A DNA stretch of 64,000 bases from positions 1 through 64,000 of the forward strand of contig NZ_BONZ01000016.1 of assembly GCF_016862975.1 (NCBI RefSeq). Reading direction: 5' to 3'. Both the position numbers and the translations under genes were made by a program. Positions 54,323 to 64,000 of this stretch are shown here, piece after piece. The first letter of the stretch is position 1, and every line of letters begins with the position of its first letter. Below the pieces are notes generated by a model. The model saw only the letters and a program-made list of their open reading frames with translations. It was not told the DNA's origin and ran no database searches. Source of the DNA: Rugosimonospora africana. GTDB lineage: Bacteria; Actinomycetota; Actinomycetes; Mycobacteriales; Micromonosporaceae.

Positions 54323-56038
54323 ATGGCACCGCCTCGGCCGGTCCTGGAACAGTTCCCAGCGTTGCGGGCCTGGCAGCGCAAGTCGCTCGTCGAGTACCTG
54401 CGCCGGCGCGACGAGGACTTCCTCGCGGTGGCCACGCCTGGCGCCGGCAAGACCACCTTCGCCCTTCGGATCGCGGCCGAGTTGCTGGCCGACGGCACAG
54501 TCGAGGCGCTCACCGTGGTGACCCCGACCGAACACCTCAAGACTCAGTGGGCGGCGGCTGCCGGGGCGGTCGGCATCCAGCTCGACCCGGCGTTCCGCAA
54601 CGCCGACGTGCACTCCTCGGCCGACTTCCACGGCGCGGTGGTCACGTACGCGCAGGTCGGCATGGCCCCGGAGGTGCACCGGCGGCGCACCATGACGCGC
54701 CGGACCCTGGTCGTGCTCGATGAGATCCATCACGCCGGGGATTCCCGCTCCTGGGGAGACGGGGTCAAGGCTGCCTTCGAGCCGGCGGTACGGCGGCTGA
54801 TGCTCACCGGTACGCCGTTCCGCTCCGACGAGAACCCGATCCCGTTCGTCCGGTACGAGCGGGGCTCCGACGGGCTGCAGCGCTCCCGTTCGGACAGCAC
54901 GTACGGGTACTCCGACGCGCTGCGTGACGGCGTCGTCCGCCCGGTGATCTTCCTGGCCTACTCCGGGGAGACCCGGTGGCGCACCAGCGCTGGTGACGAA
55001 CTGGCCGCCCGGCTCGGCGAGCCGATGACCCAGGACCTCATCGCGCAGGCGTGGCGCACCGCTCTGGACCCGACCGGAGACTGGATGCCGCAGGTGCTGC
55101 GGGCGGCCGACGCGCGGCTGACGGCGCTGCGCAGCCACGGCATGACCGACGCCGGTGGCCTGGTGATCGCGTCCGACCAGCAGGCCGCCCGCGCCTACGC
55201 CAAGCTGATCGAGCAGTTGACCGGCGAGAAGGCGGTCGTGGTGCTCTCCGATGATGTGGGGGCTTCCGCGCGGATTGCCTTGTTTGCCGCCTCTGAGCAG
55301 CGATGGCTGGTGGCGGTGCGCATGGTGTCCGAAGGCGTGGACATCCCGCGTCTGGCCGTCGGCGTGTACGCCACCAGCGCCTCGACGCCGCTGTTCTTCG
55401 CCCAGGCGATCGGGCGCTTTGTCCGGGTACGTCGGCCGGGGGAGACCGCGACGGTCTTCCTGCCCAGCGTGGAGCACCTGCTCGGGCTCGCCAGCGAGAT
55501 GGAGGCGGAGCGCGACCACGTGCTCGGGAAGCCGAAGGATCCCGACGGCCTGGACGACGACCTGCTGGAACGGGCACAGCGCGCCGAGGACGCGTCGGGA
55601 GAGCTGGAGAAGCGGTTCGAGGCGCTGTCCGCCACAGCTGAGCTGGATCAGGTCATCTTCGACGGGGCGTCCTTCGGTACCCCCGTTCTGGCCGGCACCC
55701 CGGAGGAAGAGGAGTACCTGGGCCTACCCGGCCTGCTCACCCCGGACCAGGTGGCCACGCTGCTGGCCAAGCGGCAGGCCGACCAGGTGGCGGCGGAGCG
55801 GCGGCGGCCCGAACGCCAGCCGGTCGCAACGGCCCCATCGGCACCGCCGACCGCCGGAGAGCGTCGGGTACTGCTGCGCCGCCAGCTCAACGGGCTGGTC
55901 GCCGCGCACCACCACCGCACCGGCCTGCCGCACGGGAAGATCCACGCAGAGCTGCGCCGGCTGTGCGGCGGGCCGCCGAGCGCTCAGGCCACCATCGAGC
56001 AGCTGAAGGAGCGCATCGCGACCCTCCAGACGCTCTGA
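54323..56038 (+). CDS. DEAD/DEAH-box helicase (XPB-like)
   Basis: A 571-residue superfamily 2 helicase. Motif I is ATPGAGKTTFALRIAAEL, motif II is VVLDEIHHAG (DEIH), motif III LMLTGTPF, and motif VI AIGRFVRVRRPGET. The short C-terminal tail with HHHRTGLPHGKIHAELRRLCGG is typical of actinobacterial proteins at this locus. GGAAGGGGAGG fixes the ATG at 54323. Related proteins are proposed to act in repair or transcription, but the role is unproven. Confidence 0.92.
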   Translation: MAPPRPVLEQFPALRAWQRKSLVEYLRRRDEDFLAVATPGAGKTTFALRIAAELLADGTVEALTVVTPTEHLKTQWAAAAGAVGIQLDPAFRNADVHSSADFHGAVVTYAQVGMAPEVHRRRTMTRRTLVVLDEIHHAGDSRSWGDGVKAAFEPAVRRLMLTGTPFRSDENPIPFVRYERGSDGLQRSRSDSTYGYSDALRDGVVRPVIFLAYSGETRWRTSAGDELAARLGEPMTQDLIAQAWRTALDPTGDWMPQVLRAADARLTALRSHGMTDAGGLVIASDQQAARAYAKLIEQLTGEKAVVVLSDDVGASARIALFAASEQRWLVAVRMVSEGVDIPRLAVGVYATSASTPLFFAQAIGRFVRVRRPGETATVFLPSVEHLLGLASEMEAERDHVLGKPKDPDGLDDDLLERAQRAEDASGELEKRFEALSATAELDQVIFDGASFGTPVLAGTPEEEEYLGLPGLLTPDQVATLLAKRQADQVAAERRRPERQPVATAPSAPPTAGERRVLLRRQLNGLVAAHHHRTGLPHGKIHAELRRLCGGPPSAQATIEQLKERIATLQTL

Positions 56039-56055
56039 ACCGGCCGTAGAGACGA

Positions 56056-56093
56056 GAAGCGGGGCGCCCCCTTGGTGGGGGGCGCCCCGCTTC
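56056..56093. terminator. strong bidirectional terminator hairpin
   Basis: A perfect 16-bp stem, left arm 56056-56071 and right arm 56078-56093, built of GAAGCGGGGCGCCCCC and its complement around a 6-nt loop. It lies 17 bp after the helicase stop and 11 bp before the end of the convergent DUF7455 gene. It is the best terminator in the window. Confidence 0.95.
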
Positions 56094-56104
56094 ACATCTA
56101 AACC

Positions 56105-56338
56105 TCAGCTGGCCATCAGCTCGGTGCCGCGCCAAGAGAACTCCGGGTCGACCGCGACCTGAACCGCGATCTTCACCAGCTTGTCGGCGTACTTGTTGGC
56201 GTGGTGCCCGCAGAACACGAGCTCACCGCCTCCAGCGATCATGACGCGCAGCTTCGCAGCCGCACTGCACCGGTCGCACCGCTCATCGGCGCCCGGGAAA
56301 GCCACCGTCTCCGGTGGCGGCGTGAGGGTTGGGGTCAT
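56105..56338 (-). CDS. DUF7455 zinc-ribbon-like small protein
   Basis: A 77-residue protein from the ATG at 56338, fixed by a strong GGAGGAGGAGG seven bases upstream; an in-frame upstream GTG is not supported. CDRCSAAAKLRVMI and ELVFCGHHANKY provide Cys and His residues for one zinc site. Such a small protein lies between the helicase and the principal sigma factor in many actinobacteria. The 270-bp gap to sigA holds no other gene. Confidence 0.88.
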   Translation of the reverse strand: MTPTLTPPPETVAFPGADERCDRCSAAAKLRVMIAGGGELVFCGHHANKYADKLVKIAVQVAVDPEFSWRGTELMAS

Positions 56339-56610
56339 CGCCTCCTCCTCCTGATGGTCACCGACGAACGCATACTCAGTCTCGTTACCCACTTATCGTC
56401 CAACACCACGCGGTGGCGTTGACTTCCCGCCATCGGTGCGCGGGATCGAGGTCACAAGGGTACCGACAGTGTGCCCTGAATCCAGCCTGCCTCGTCAACG
56501 ATCACAACGGCATAACATCGCGCCCGGCTCGGCAATCCGTCCGGAACCTGACATCACGACCGTAATTCGCGCGCTGCCGTGACCGAGCACACACCGGGTG
56601 CGTCGCCGAC

Positions 56611-58278
<1,668 letters not shown>

Positions 58279-58700
58279 GAACGACCTTCCGAAGGCGAAA
58301 AACGAGCACGGCCGGTCCGGCCAACGTAGCGCGAAATTCGCGCCTCTGCCGACCGGTGAAGCTCCCGGACCGCCAGGCGGGGGACCACGTGGCCCAGGAT
58401 CTTCCTGTGAGAACGCCCGAGTCGCCGGTGTGAACAGGCGGTCCGAGGTCCTCGTCTCGAAGGTCCCGAGCCGGCCGGAAGGCCGCGTTGCCCGGAATCT
58501 TCTTAGGGGGTTTTGCGCAGCACAGGGCGTCGCAAACCCCTCGGTTGAAGTTTGGGAACCCATTCGCCGTGAATCGGCCACTGTGACGTGCTGGGCGATC
58601 CGTGACGCGTGGGCAGCGTGAATTGTAGCGCCGCCGGACGCGATCAGTTCACGCCGCGCGCCCACCAGGCACGGATGGAGGCCCTGAGAGGATGCTCGGC
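58279..58700. other. promoter and leader region between sigA and suhB
   Basis: No gene is seen. A hairpin with two one-base bulges, left arm 58505-58517 (AGGGGGTTTTGCG) and right arm 58531-58541 (CGCAAACCCCT), lies about 230 bp upstream of the sigA GTG and would fall in its leader or promoter. The suhB ribosome sites (GGATGGAGG, GAGAGG) are at the right end. Sequence near 58545-58620 is relatively AT-rich and is a likely promoter zone. Confidence 0.5.
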
Positions 58701-59501
58701 ATGACGGTCGAGCCCGAAGAGTTACTCCAGATCGCGGTACGGATCGCCAGCGGAGCGGCCGAACTGGCCCGCCAGATGCGCGACGAGGGGGTCACCGGGG
58801 TCACCACCAAGAGCAGCGCGACGGATGTGGTCACCGCGGCCGACCGGGCGGCCGAGCGGTACGTGCGGGAGGCGCTGCGCGAGAGCCGCCCGGGCGACCG
58901 GGTCCTCGGCGAGGAGGCCGGCGAGTCGACCGGGGCGGGCGCCGTGCGGTGGATCCTCGACCCGATCGACGGGACGGTGAACTACCTGTACGGGATCCCG
59001 CAGTACGCGGTCTCACTCGCTGCGGAGGTGGACGGCGAGGTGGTCGCGGGTGTGGTGCGCAACCCGGTCAGCGGTGAACAGTGGACCGCGACCAAGGGCG
59101 GCGGTGCCTGGCGCGGCGACGTCCGGCTGACCGGCTCGGCGGTCACCGAGCTGAGCCAGACCCTGCTGGCGACCGGGTTCGGATATGACTCGGCCCGGCG
59201 GGTGCACCAGGCCAGGGTGGTGGCGAAGTTGCTGCCGATCGTCCGGGACATTCGTCGGTTCGGTGCGGCGTCGCTGGACTTGTGTTTCGCCGCCGAGGGC
59301 CGGGTGGACGCGTACTACGAAAAGGGGCTCAATCTCTGGGACCACGCGGCCGGCGGCCTGATCGGCGCAGAGGCCGGCCTCCGGGTCGGCGGCCTGTCCG
59401 GTGCGGGGGCGGGACCAGATCTGGTCGTCGCGGCCCCACCGGCCATCTGGCCGGCGCTGCAGGATGCCCTGGTTCGCCTTGACGCGGCCGGCGGCCTCTG
59501 A
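58701..59501 (+). CDS. suhB: inositol monophosphatase family protein
   Basis: A 266-residue metal-dependent phosphatase. The metal site is [11 protein letters not shown] (Glu), [23 protein letters not shown] (Asp-Pro-Ile-Asp-Gly) and the C-terminal [22 protein letters not shown] with the third Asp. Such enzymes hydrolyse inositol phosphates for phosphatidylinositol and mycothiol paths. The ATG at 58701 follows GAGAGG; an ATG nine bases earlier is also possible. In M. tuberculosis suhB and sigA are separated by ppgK; here no glucokinase lies between. Confidence 0.93.
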   Translation: MTVEPEELLQIAVRIASGAAELARQMRDEGVTGVTTKSSATDVVTAADRAAERYVREALRESRPGDRVLGEEAGESTGAGAVRWILDPIDGTVNYLYGIPQYAVSLAAEVDGEVVAGVVRNPVSGEQWTATKGGGAWRGDVRLTGSAVTELSQTLLATGFGYDSARRVHQARVVAKLLPIVRDIRRFGAASLDLCFAAEGRVDAYYEKGLNLWDHAAGGLIGAEAGLRVGGLSGAGAGPDLVVAAPPAIWPALQDALVRLDAAGGL

Positions 59502-59690
59502 CGGACGCCCGCGCAGGGCGTGACAGTCGGCCCGGCAGGGCGTGACGGACGCCCGCGTCGGGCCGTGCCCGACGGCCCGGCAGGGGGTGACGGGCGCGTG
59601 TGGCAGGCCGTGACGAACACCGCCGGCGGCCGTGACGAGCGCCGGCCGGCGGGCCGGGATGGGCCGCGCCGGCTGGTGACGAATAAATAC
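59502..59690. repeat. degenerate repeat region after suhB
   Basis: The 238-bp spacer between suhB and the convergent cei gene is built from imperfect units around GGGCGTGAC...GGACGCCCGCG and CGGCCCGGCAGGG, each about 25-35 bp and repeated five or six times. No gene or perfect terminator hairpin is seen, though several units can pair with each other. Confidence 0.6.
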
Positions 59691-59739
59691 GGTCAGTGAG
59701 CGACGCGGCCCGCGCCGTAGCGCGGGCCGGGAAACCGGC

Positions 59740-60264
59740 TCAGGCCGTGTCGCAGGTGTGCGGCGGGGGCGACGGGTTGCCCAACTGGGCGAGTGACTGG
59801 CTGACCTCGGTCTTCGTGCCGAGCGTTGTGTACTGCGAGCCGATGGTCACGTCGATCACGTCGGTCGTGCGCTTGATGTCGAAGTCGGCTTCCGCGGAGC
59901 CCAGAAAGTAGGAGTTCACCACCGTCGAGGCGGCCAACTCCTTCGGGCCGTAGACGAGCTTCGACACGCCGTCGAACTTGGCCGGCGCGTTGCCCGCCGT
60001 CACCACGGTGAAGCCCCGGCTGCGGAAGTCGTCGGCCACCGCGTTGGCCAGGCCGGCCTTGTTGGTGCCGTTGTAGACGTTGATCTTGATCTTCCCGGGG
60101 ACCGGCAGGGGGCGGGTCTTTACCTTGACCGCGCCGGCCGGGCAGCTGTTCGAGTAGATGCTGCCACTCTGCTTGTCTTTGAAGATGGCGACGAGTACCA
60201 GGATCAGTGCGGCGACGACCAGCAACGCCACCAGGATCATGGCCCGGGCCCGGGCAAGGCTCAT
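59740..60264 (-). CDS. cei: envelope integrity protein Cei (LytR C-terminal domain)
   Basis: A 174-residue protein: short cytosolic start, one transmembrane helix (AMILVALLVVAALILVLVAIF, residues 8-28), then an extracytoplasmic LytR_C domain (KIKINVYNGTNKAGLANAVADDFRSRGFTVVTAGNA...VYGPKELAASTVVNSYFLG). Cei in mycobacteria supports envelope integrity and partners LCP-type ligases. Its position beside suhB and DUF4193 matches Rv2700. Confidence 0.92.
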   Translation of the reverse strand: MSLARARAMILVALLVVAALILVLVAIFKDKQSGSIYSNSCPAGAVKVKTRPLPVPGKIKINVYNGTNKAGLANAVADDFRSRGFTVVTAGNAPAKFDGVSKLVYGPKELAASTVVNSYFLGSAEADFDIKRTTDVIDVTIGSQYTTLGTKTEVSQSLAQLGNPSPPPHTCDTA

Positions 60265-60685
60265 CTCTTAGGCTCCCCGTTCAACCGCGTGCATCTGATC
60301 TTCGTTTGACGACTCCCGCCGCATCGCTGTGCGGCGAAGCGACTCGGGTACGACGAGAGTAGCGGTATCGTCGCCGACGTTACGCCTGTTGCCCGTCGGC
60401 GCCGGAATCCCTATCCGCGGGCGGCGCGGCGGATGCGATCTGCGGGCGTCGCCACCTACCTTGGTGTCGCCTGAGTCACATTGGGAACAACTTCGCGTGC
60501 GTGGGCGTACAACTCTCGCACAGGGGCGGTAAGGTACCGCGCCCGGCGAGGGAGTTTCGACGGGCACTTACCCCCACCGCAAGACCCCGCCGGCCGTGGC
60601 GGAAAACGGCACGGCCAGCGGGCAAGGAAACACCGATGTCTGGCGTTACACCGGGCGCGATTTGGAAACGGGAGTGTGACAACCG
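60265..60685. other. divergent promoter region between cei and DUF4193
   Basis: No gene is supported: open frames here have poor codon use and overlap on both strands. TAAGGT (60530-60535) could be a -10 for the rightward gene, but no good -35 is seen. The remainder shows no clear repeat or hairpin beyond short GC-rich stems. Confidence 0.45.
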
Positions 60686-60982
60686 ATGGCCACCGACTAC
60701 GACGCCCCGCGTCGAGACGAGGTCGACCTCGGCGAGGACAGCTTGGAGGAGCTCAAGGCACGTCGCGTCGACGCGCAGTCCGCTGTGGTCGACGTGGACG
60801 AGGCGGAGGTCGCGGAGAACTTCGAGTTGCCCGGCGCCGACCTCGCCGACGAGGAGCTGACCGTCAAGGTCCTGCCCATGCAGGCCGACGAATTCCGCTG
60901 CTCGCGCTGCTTCCTGGTGCATCACCGCAGCCAGTTGGCGGTCGAGCGGAACGGCGATCTGATCTGTCGGGAATGCGCCTGA
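60686..60982 (+). CDS. DUF4193 family protein
   Basis: A 98-residue highly conserved actinobacterial protein. An acidic N terminus (VDLGEDSLEELKARR) leads to a C-terminal zinc-ribbon-like part FRCSRCFLVHHRSQLAVERNGDLICRECA with two CxxC motifs. Function is unknown; related proteins are abundant and may bind RNA polymerase or ribosomes. It occupies the position of Rv2699c next to cei and dut. Confidence 0.93.
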   Translation: MATDYDAPRRDEVDLGEDSLEELKARRVDAQSAVVDVDEAEVAENFELPGADLADEELTVKVLPMQADEFRCSRCFLVHHRSQLAVERNGDLICRECA

Positions 60983-61120
60983 CAGATCTACGACAGACGG
61001 GCGGCTGGATTCGTTCCCGACCCGGCTGGGAACCCTGAGGTACCGCCCGTCTCGGGTCGGCGTGCCGGAGAGCTCCGGCAGCGGCGTCGACCCGAGACCG
61101 CTGTGAAGGGAGCGGGAGCG

Positions 61121-62008
61121 ATGAGTGGTGCTGACCGGACCGTGCCGGACGGCGCGACCGCCGGGCCCGCGCAGCCGGCACCGGACCATGAGCCGGTACC
61201 GGCGGACGAGGTGCTGGCGCCCGAGGCACGGGAGGAGCCGGCCACCGCCGACGACATGTCGGACACCATCGCCGCGCTGACCGACGACAACCTTGACCAG
61301 TCGCAGCGGCGCTGGCTGCTCGGCCGGTTGGCCGGCGAGATCCGGGCCCGTGGCATCGGCGACCTGTTCCGCCCGAAGGCGGCCATGCGCTGGATCGCGG
61401 ACGCGGTCAGCGACGTCGCGCCGCGGCTGCCCATCCGGGACTACCCGACGCTGCGCCGGCACTTTCCCGAACTGAGCGACGACGCCCTGGCCGAACGGCT
61501 CATCCGCAACGCGGCCCGCACCACGGCCGCGATCGGCGCCGCCAGTGGAGGGGTCGCCTCGATCGAATGGGTGGCCACACCCACGCTGCTCTCCGCACCG
61601 GTCCTGCTCGCGGCCGAGACGGTGGCGGTGGTCGCCATCGAGATCAAACTGATCGGTGAGCTGCACGTCGTGTACGGCACGCCGATCGTCGGTACCCGCT
61701 CCGAGCGGGCGGTGGCGCTGGTACAGGCATGGGCGCAGCGGCGGGGCATCAACCCGATGCTGCCCGGCATGGGGGTGGCCGCGATGCTCGGCACCGCCAC
61801 CCGCAAGGAGCTGCGCGACCGCCTGCTGCGCAGGTTCGGGCGCAACCTCACGACCTACGGCCCGATGCTGACCGGTGCCGCGGTGGCGAGCTACCTCAAC
61901 CGGCGGGCCACGATCTCGCTGGGCCAGCAGATCCGCAAAGACCTGGCCGGCAGCACGCCGCGCCCGGCGATCACGCAGTGGCCGACCCAGCCCCCGGCTC
62001 GGGACTGA
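61121..62008 (+). CDS. conserved actinobacterial protein of unknown function
   Basis: A 295-residue protein from the ATG at 61121, preceded by GAAGGGAGCGGGAG. An acidic Pro/Ala-rich N terminus (residues 1-50) is followed by a conserved helical core, with hydrophobic stretches in IGAASGGVASIEWVATPTLLSAPVLLAAETVAVVAIEIKLIGELHVVYG that may be two membrane or amphipathic helices. It lies between DUF4193 and DUF3093, and overlaps the convergent DUF3093 gene by 38 bp. No motif gives a function. Confidence 0.8.
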   Translation: MSGADRTVPDGATAGPAQPAPDHEPVPADEVLAPEAREEPATADDMSDTIAALTDDNLDQSQRRWLLGRLAGEIRARGIGDLFRPKAAMRWIADAVSDVAPRLPIRDYPTLRRHFPELSDDALAERLIRNAARTTAAIGAASGGVASIEWVATPTLLSAPVLLAAETVAVVAIEIKLIGELHVVYGTPIVGTRSERAVALVQAWAQRRGINPMLPGMGVAAMLGTATRKELRDRLLRRFGRNLTTYGPMLTGAAVASYLNRRATISLGQQIRKDLAGSTPRPAITQWPTQPPARD

Positions 62009-62552
62009 GCCCGGCGGCGCGCGCCGCGAGCAGGGCCTTCGCGACCCGTTCCGGACGCCGGGCGCTGATCACCCAGTACGGGGTCGGATCCTCCGGATCG
62101 TTGAGCACGACCAGTACCGCCCGGGGCACCCAGGGGCGCTGCACGACGAACGCGTACCGGTCGGCATTGGGGCCCAACGCCTCCCGCCTGGCCGCGGCGT
62201 CCAGGACGCCGACCTCGGAGACGAACCGCACCGGCAGCCGGGCGTCGTCGACCCGCAGCTCGCCGCCTTCCACCGCGACCCGGATCCGGCCGGCGGCCGC
62301 GAGGCCGAGGACGGTCAGCGGCAGCAGGATCAGGTACGGGACCCAGGTCGCCAGGCCGGGGGCGCCCAGATATACCTCGGCCGAGAGCATGGCGGCCAGG
62401 GCCAGGGCGATCAGCCACAACCACCACGGCACGATGAGCCGCTCCGCGTACCGGGCGGCGGAGACGCTCCGGTGATCATCCGGCCGCTGGACCGCGTCGT
62501 CCCCTTCCCCGGTGCCGCTGGCGGCCGGGGTCTGGTTCGGATGTTGTGCCAC
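61971..62552 (-). CDS. DUF3093 family membrane protein
   Basis: A 193-residue protein. The segment AARYAERLIVPWWLWLIALALAAMLSAEVYLGAP, then ATWVPYLILLPLTVLGLAAAGRIRVAVEGGELRVDDARLPVRFVSEV, is typical of DUF3093: two transmembrane helices and a small soluble domain. It is the counterpart of Rv2698. The GTG at 62552 has TACCCT about six bases upstream and may be leaderless. It is divergent from dut. Confidence 0.88.
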   Translation of the reverse strand: MAQHPNQTPAASGTGEGDDAVQRPDDHRSVSAARYAERLIVPWWLWLIALALAAMLSAEVYLGAPGLATWVPYLILLPLTVLGLAAAGRIRVAVEGGELRVDDARLPVRFVSEVGVLDAAARREALGPNADRYAFVVQRPWVPRAVLVVLNDPEDPTPYWVISARRPERVAKALLAARAAGLSPEPGAGSATA

Positions 62553-62613
62553 TCTGTGAGGGTATCGGCGCCCCGCCCGGTCGTCCCCGACCGGGGCACG
62601 GCAGGATGGCTTT

Positions 62614-63090
62614 GTGAGCGACGAGGCCATCATGACTGACGGGGTGACAGTGGCCGTGCGGCAGCTCGACCCCGGCCTGCCACTGCCCGGGTACGCCCAT
62701 CCGGGCGACGCGGGGGCTGACCTGTGCGCGGCCGAGGACGTGAAGCTGGACCCGGGCCAGCGGGCGCTGGTCCGCACCGGCGTGGCGATCGCCCTGCCGG
62801 ACGGCTACGTCGGCCTCGTGCACCCGCGTTCCGGGCTGGCCAGCCGCCTGGGCGTGACTGTGCTGAACGCCCCGGGAACCATCGATGCCGGGTACCGCGG
62901 CGAGATCATGGTTAATCTGGTGAACCACGACCCGGAGACCACGGCGACCATCGCCCGTGGCGACCGCATCGCGCAGCTTGTCGTTCAGCGGGTGGAGCAT
63001 GCACACTTCCTCCGCGTCGATGAGCTTCCCGACTCGGTCCGGGGAGTGGGCGGACACGGATCGACCGGCGGCCACGCCGGTCTGCGCTGA
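62614..63090 (+). CDS. dut: deoxyuridine 5'-triphosphate nucleotidohydrolase (dUTPase)
   Basis: A 158-residue trimeric dUTPase. The five motifs are seen: [13 protein letters not shown] (1), [12 protein letters not shown] (2), [20 protein letters not shown] (3, with the catalytic Asp), [18 protein letters not shown] (4) and [12 protein letters not shown] (5). It lowers dUTP and supplies dUMP, complementing UdgX uracil surveillance. A GTG start. DUF3710 follows as in other actinobacteria. Confidence 0.96.
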   Translation: MSDEAIMTDGVTVAVRQLDPGLPLPGYAHPGDAGADLCAAEDVKLDPGQRALVRTGVAIALPDGYVGLVHPRSGLASRLGVTVLNAPGTIDAGYRGEIMVNLVNHDPETTATIARGDRIAQLVVQRVEHAHFLRVDELPDSVRGVGGHGSTGGHAGLR

Positions 63091-63106
63091 ACAGGACGGT
63101 GGAACC

Positions 63107-63973
63107 GTGATCTTCTCCCGAGGCCGCGGGAATGGCGGGCGGCACAAGAAGGGCGAGGATGCTGGTCGCGGGGCCCACCGGTCGCCAGCTGCTCAGCCCT
63201 CCGACGACGCCGACGAGCTCGTCGAGCGGGCGGCTGGCGGGGGATCCCGCCCCGGCCCGTACGACATCACCGAGGCGCCCAGCGGCGTCGAGCGGCTCGA
63301 CCTGGGCAGCCTCCAGATTCCCGCGGTCAACGGGGTGGAGATCCGGGTGCAGGCGAACCCGGACGGCAGCATCGGGCAGATCGTGCTCGTGCACGAGAGC
63401 AGCGCGCTGCAGCTCGGCGTGTTCGCGGCGCCCCGCAGCAGCGGCATCTGGGACGAGGTCCGCGAGGAGATCCGTACGCAGCTGACTAGCGACGGCGCCA
63501 AGGCCGACGAGGTGGGCGGGGAGTACGGCACCGAGCTGCGGGCACGGATCCGCACGCCGGACGGGCCGGCCGATGTCCGGTTCATCGGCGTCGACGGGCC
63601 GCGCTGGATGGTGCGCGCGGTCTACCAGGGTCCGGCCGCCGCCGACCCCAGCGCCGCCGGTCCGCTCGCCGACTGCCTCCGTGAGCTGGTGGTCGACCGG
63701 GGGCGGGAGGCGATGCCGGTACGCGAGGCGCTGCCGCTCCGGCTGCCCAGAGAGGCCGCCGAACAGGCGCACATCCAGCAGCAGGGCCAGGCGCAGTCCC
63801 AGGGGCGGGCGCAGGTCCAGCCGGGTGGGCAGGCGCGGGCGCAGGTGCAGTTGGGCGATTCTCCGCTGGCCCCGCAGCCGTCGACCACCTCGAGCACCGA
63901 CGCCACGGCGGTGAACGGCTCGACCCCGCAGTCGGGCAAGCGCGGCTCGTCCCGTACCCGCCGATCTCGGTGA
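63107..63973 (+). CDS. DUF3710 family protein
   Basis: A 288-residue soluble protein from the GTG at 63107. The conserved DUF3710 core is PYDITEAPSGVERLDLGSLQIPAVNGVEIRVQANPDGSIGQIVLVHESSALQLGVFAAPRSSGIWDEVREEI and GYRWMVRAVYQ-like DGPRWMVRAVYQGPAAADPS. The C-terminal 75 residues are a Gln-rich low-complexity tail (QQQGQAQSQGRAQVQPGGQARAQ). It is the counterpart of Rv2696c next to dut. Function unknown. Confidence 0.9.
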   Translation: MIFSRGRGNGGRHKKGEDAGRGAHRSPAAQPSDDADELVERAAGGGSRPGPYDITEAPSGVERLDLGSLQIPAVNGVEIRVQANPDGSIGQIVLVHESSALQLGVFAAPRSSGIWDEVREEIRTQLTSDGAKADEVGGEYGTELRARIRTPDGPADVRFIGVDGPRWMVRAVYQGPAAADPSAAGPLADCLRELVVDRGREAMPVREALPLRLPREAAEQAHIQQQGQAQSQGRAQVQPGGQARAQVQLGDSPLAPQPSTTSSTDATAVNGSTPQSGKRGSSRTRRSR

Positions 63974-64000
63974 TCTGCGGCACGGCCCAGGTGCCGGCGG

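Overview
The window is chromosomal DNA of a very high-GC actinomycete. GTG starts are common, several genes look leaderless, and gene order follows the conserved actinobacterial blocks known from Mycobacterium tuberculosis (recX-recA-DUF3046, miaB...dapF-hflX, lexA/LysM/nrdR, ideR/sigB, suhB/sigA/cei/DUF4193/dut/DUF3710). With a B12-dependent ribonucleotide reductase and the protein sequences seen here, a Micromonosporales (Micromonosporaceae-like) host is the best guess. That placement is inference. No rRNA, tRNA, CRISPR array, prophage or full insertion sequence was found.

Layout. 1-9.3 kb is accessory: a 34-bp minisatellite, a DUF6882 protein, a PadR/membrane-protein pair, two GNAT acetyltransferases (one fused to a flavin-binding split barrel and divergent from a MocR regulator), a TipAL-type MerR regulator, an orphan NarL-type response regulator, a LysE exporter, a UdgX-type uracil-DNA protein and a lone Phd-type antitoxin. 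9.3-12 kb has a FadE20-like acyl-CoA dehydrogenase convergent with a folate pair, fchA-folD, whose FolD lacks the catalytic lysine. 12.2-24.6 kb is core: DUF3046, recA, recX, RNase Y, miaB, DUF349, a LigB-like protein, dapF, malic enzyme and hflX; miaA is missing from its usual place. 24.7-31.8 kb holds a membrane protein, lexA, a divergent LysM protein sharing a consensus SOS box, nrdR and nrdJ. 31.9-35.8 kb is a less stable region: two TetR genes, several stem-loops, a 167-bp MITE-like palindrome, a GNAT and an MFS permease.

35.8-43.4 kb has an LhgO-like oxidase, a putative lipoprotein, an IdeR-type iron regulator, and an operon of sulfurtransferase, AcuC deacetylase and a large GNAT/acyl-CoA-synthetase fusion that is probably the matching protein acetyltransferase. 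43.5-50.7 kb has SigB, D-aminoacyl-tRNA deacylase, a methyltransferase with a duplicated N terminus, DUF1206, an HhH-GPD glycosylase and a membrane-anchored Hsp70-like protein that lacks part of its ATPase fold. 50.7-56.3 kb has pseudouridine catabolism (psuK, psuG), small conserved proteins, a TRIC-type channel and a helicase. 56.6-64 kb has the principal sigma factor, suhB, cei, DUF4193, DUF3093, dut and DUF3710.

Together the window is rich in DNA maintenance: RecA, RecX, LexA, the LysM division inhibitor candidate, UdgX, an HhH-GPD glycosylase, dUTPase and the NrdR/NrdJ nucleotide supply. Candidate LexA, NrdR and DnaA sites link these. The strongest leads for new biology are the lysine-less FolD paired with FchA, the protein acetyltransferase whose phosphohistidine loop is replaced by a Pro-Glu repeat, the Hsp70-like protein with a large internal gap, the 189-bp identical tract shared by two sigma-factor genes, and the MITE-like element whose end supplies a neighbour's stop codon.
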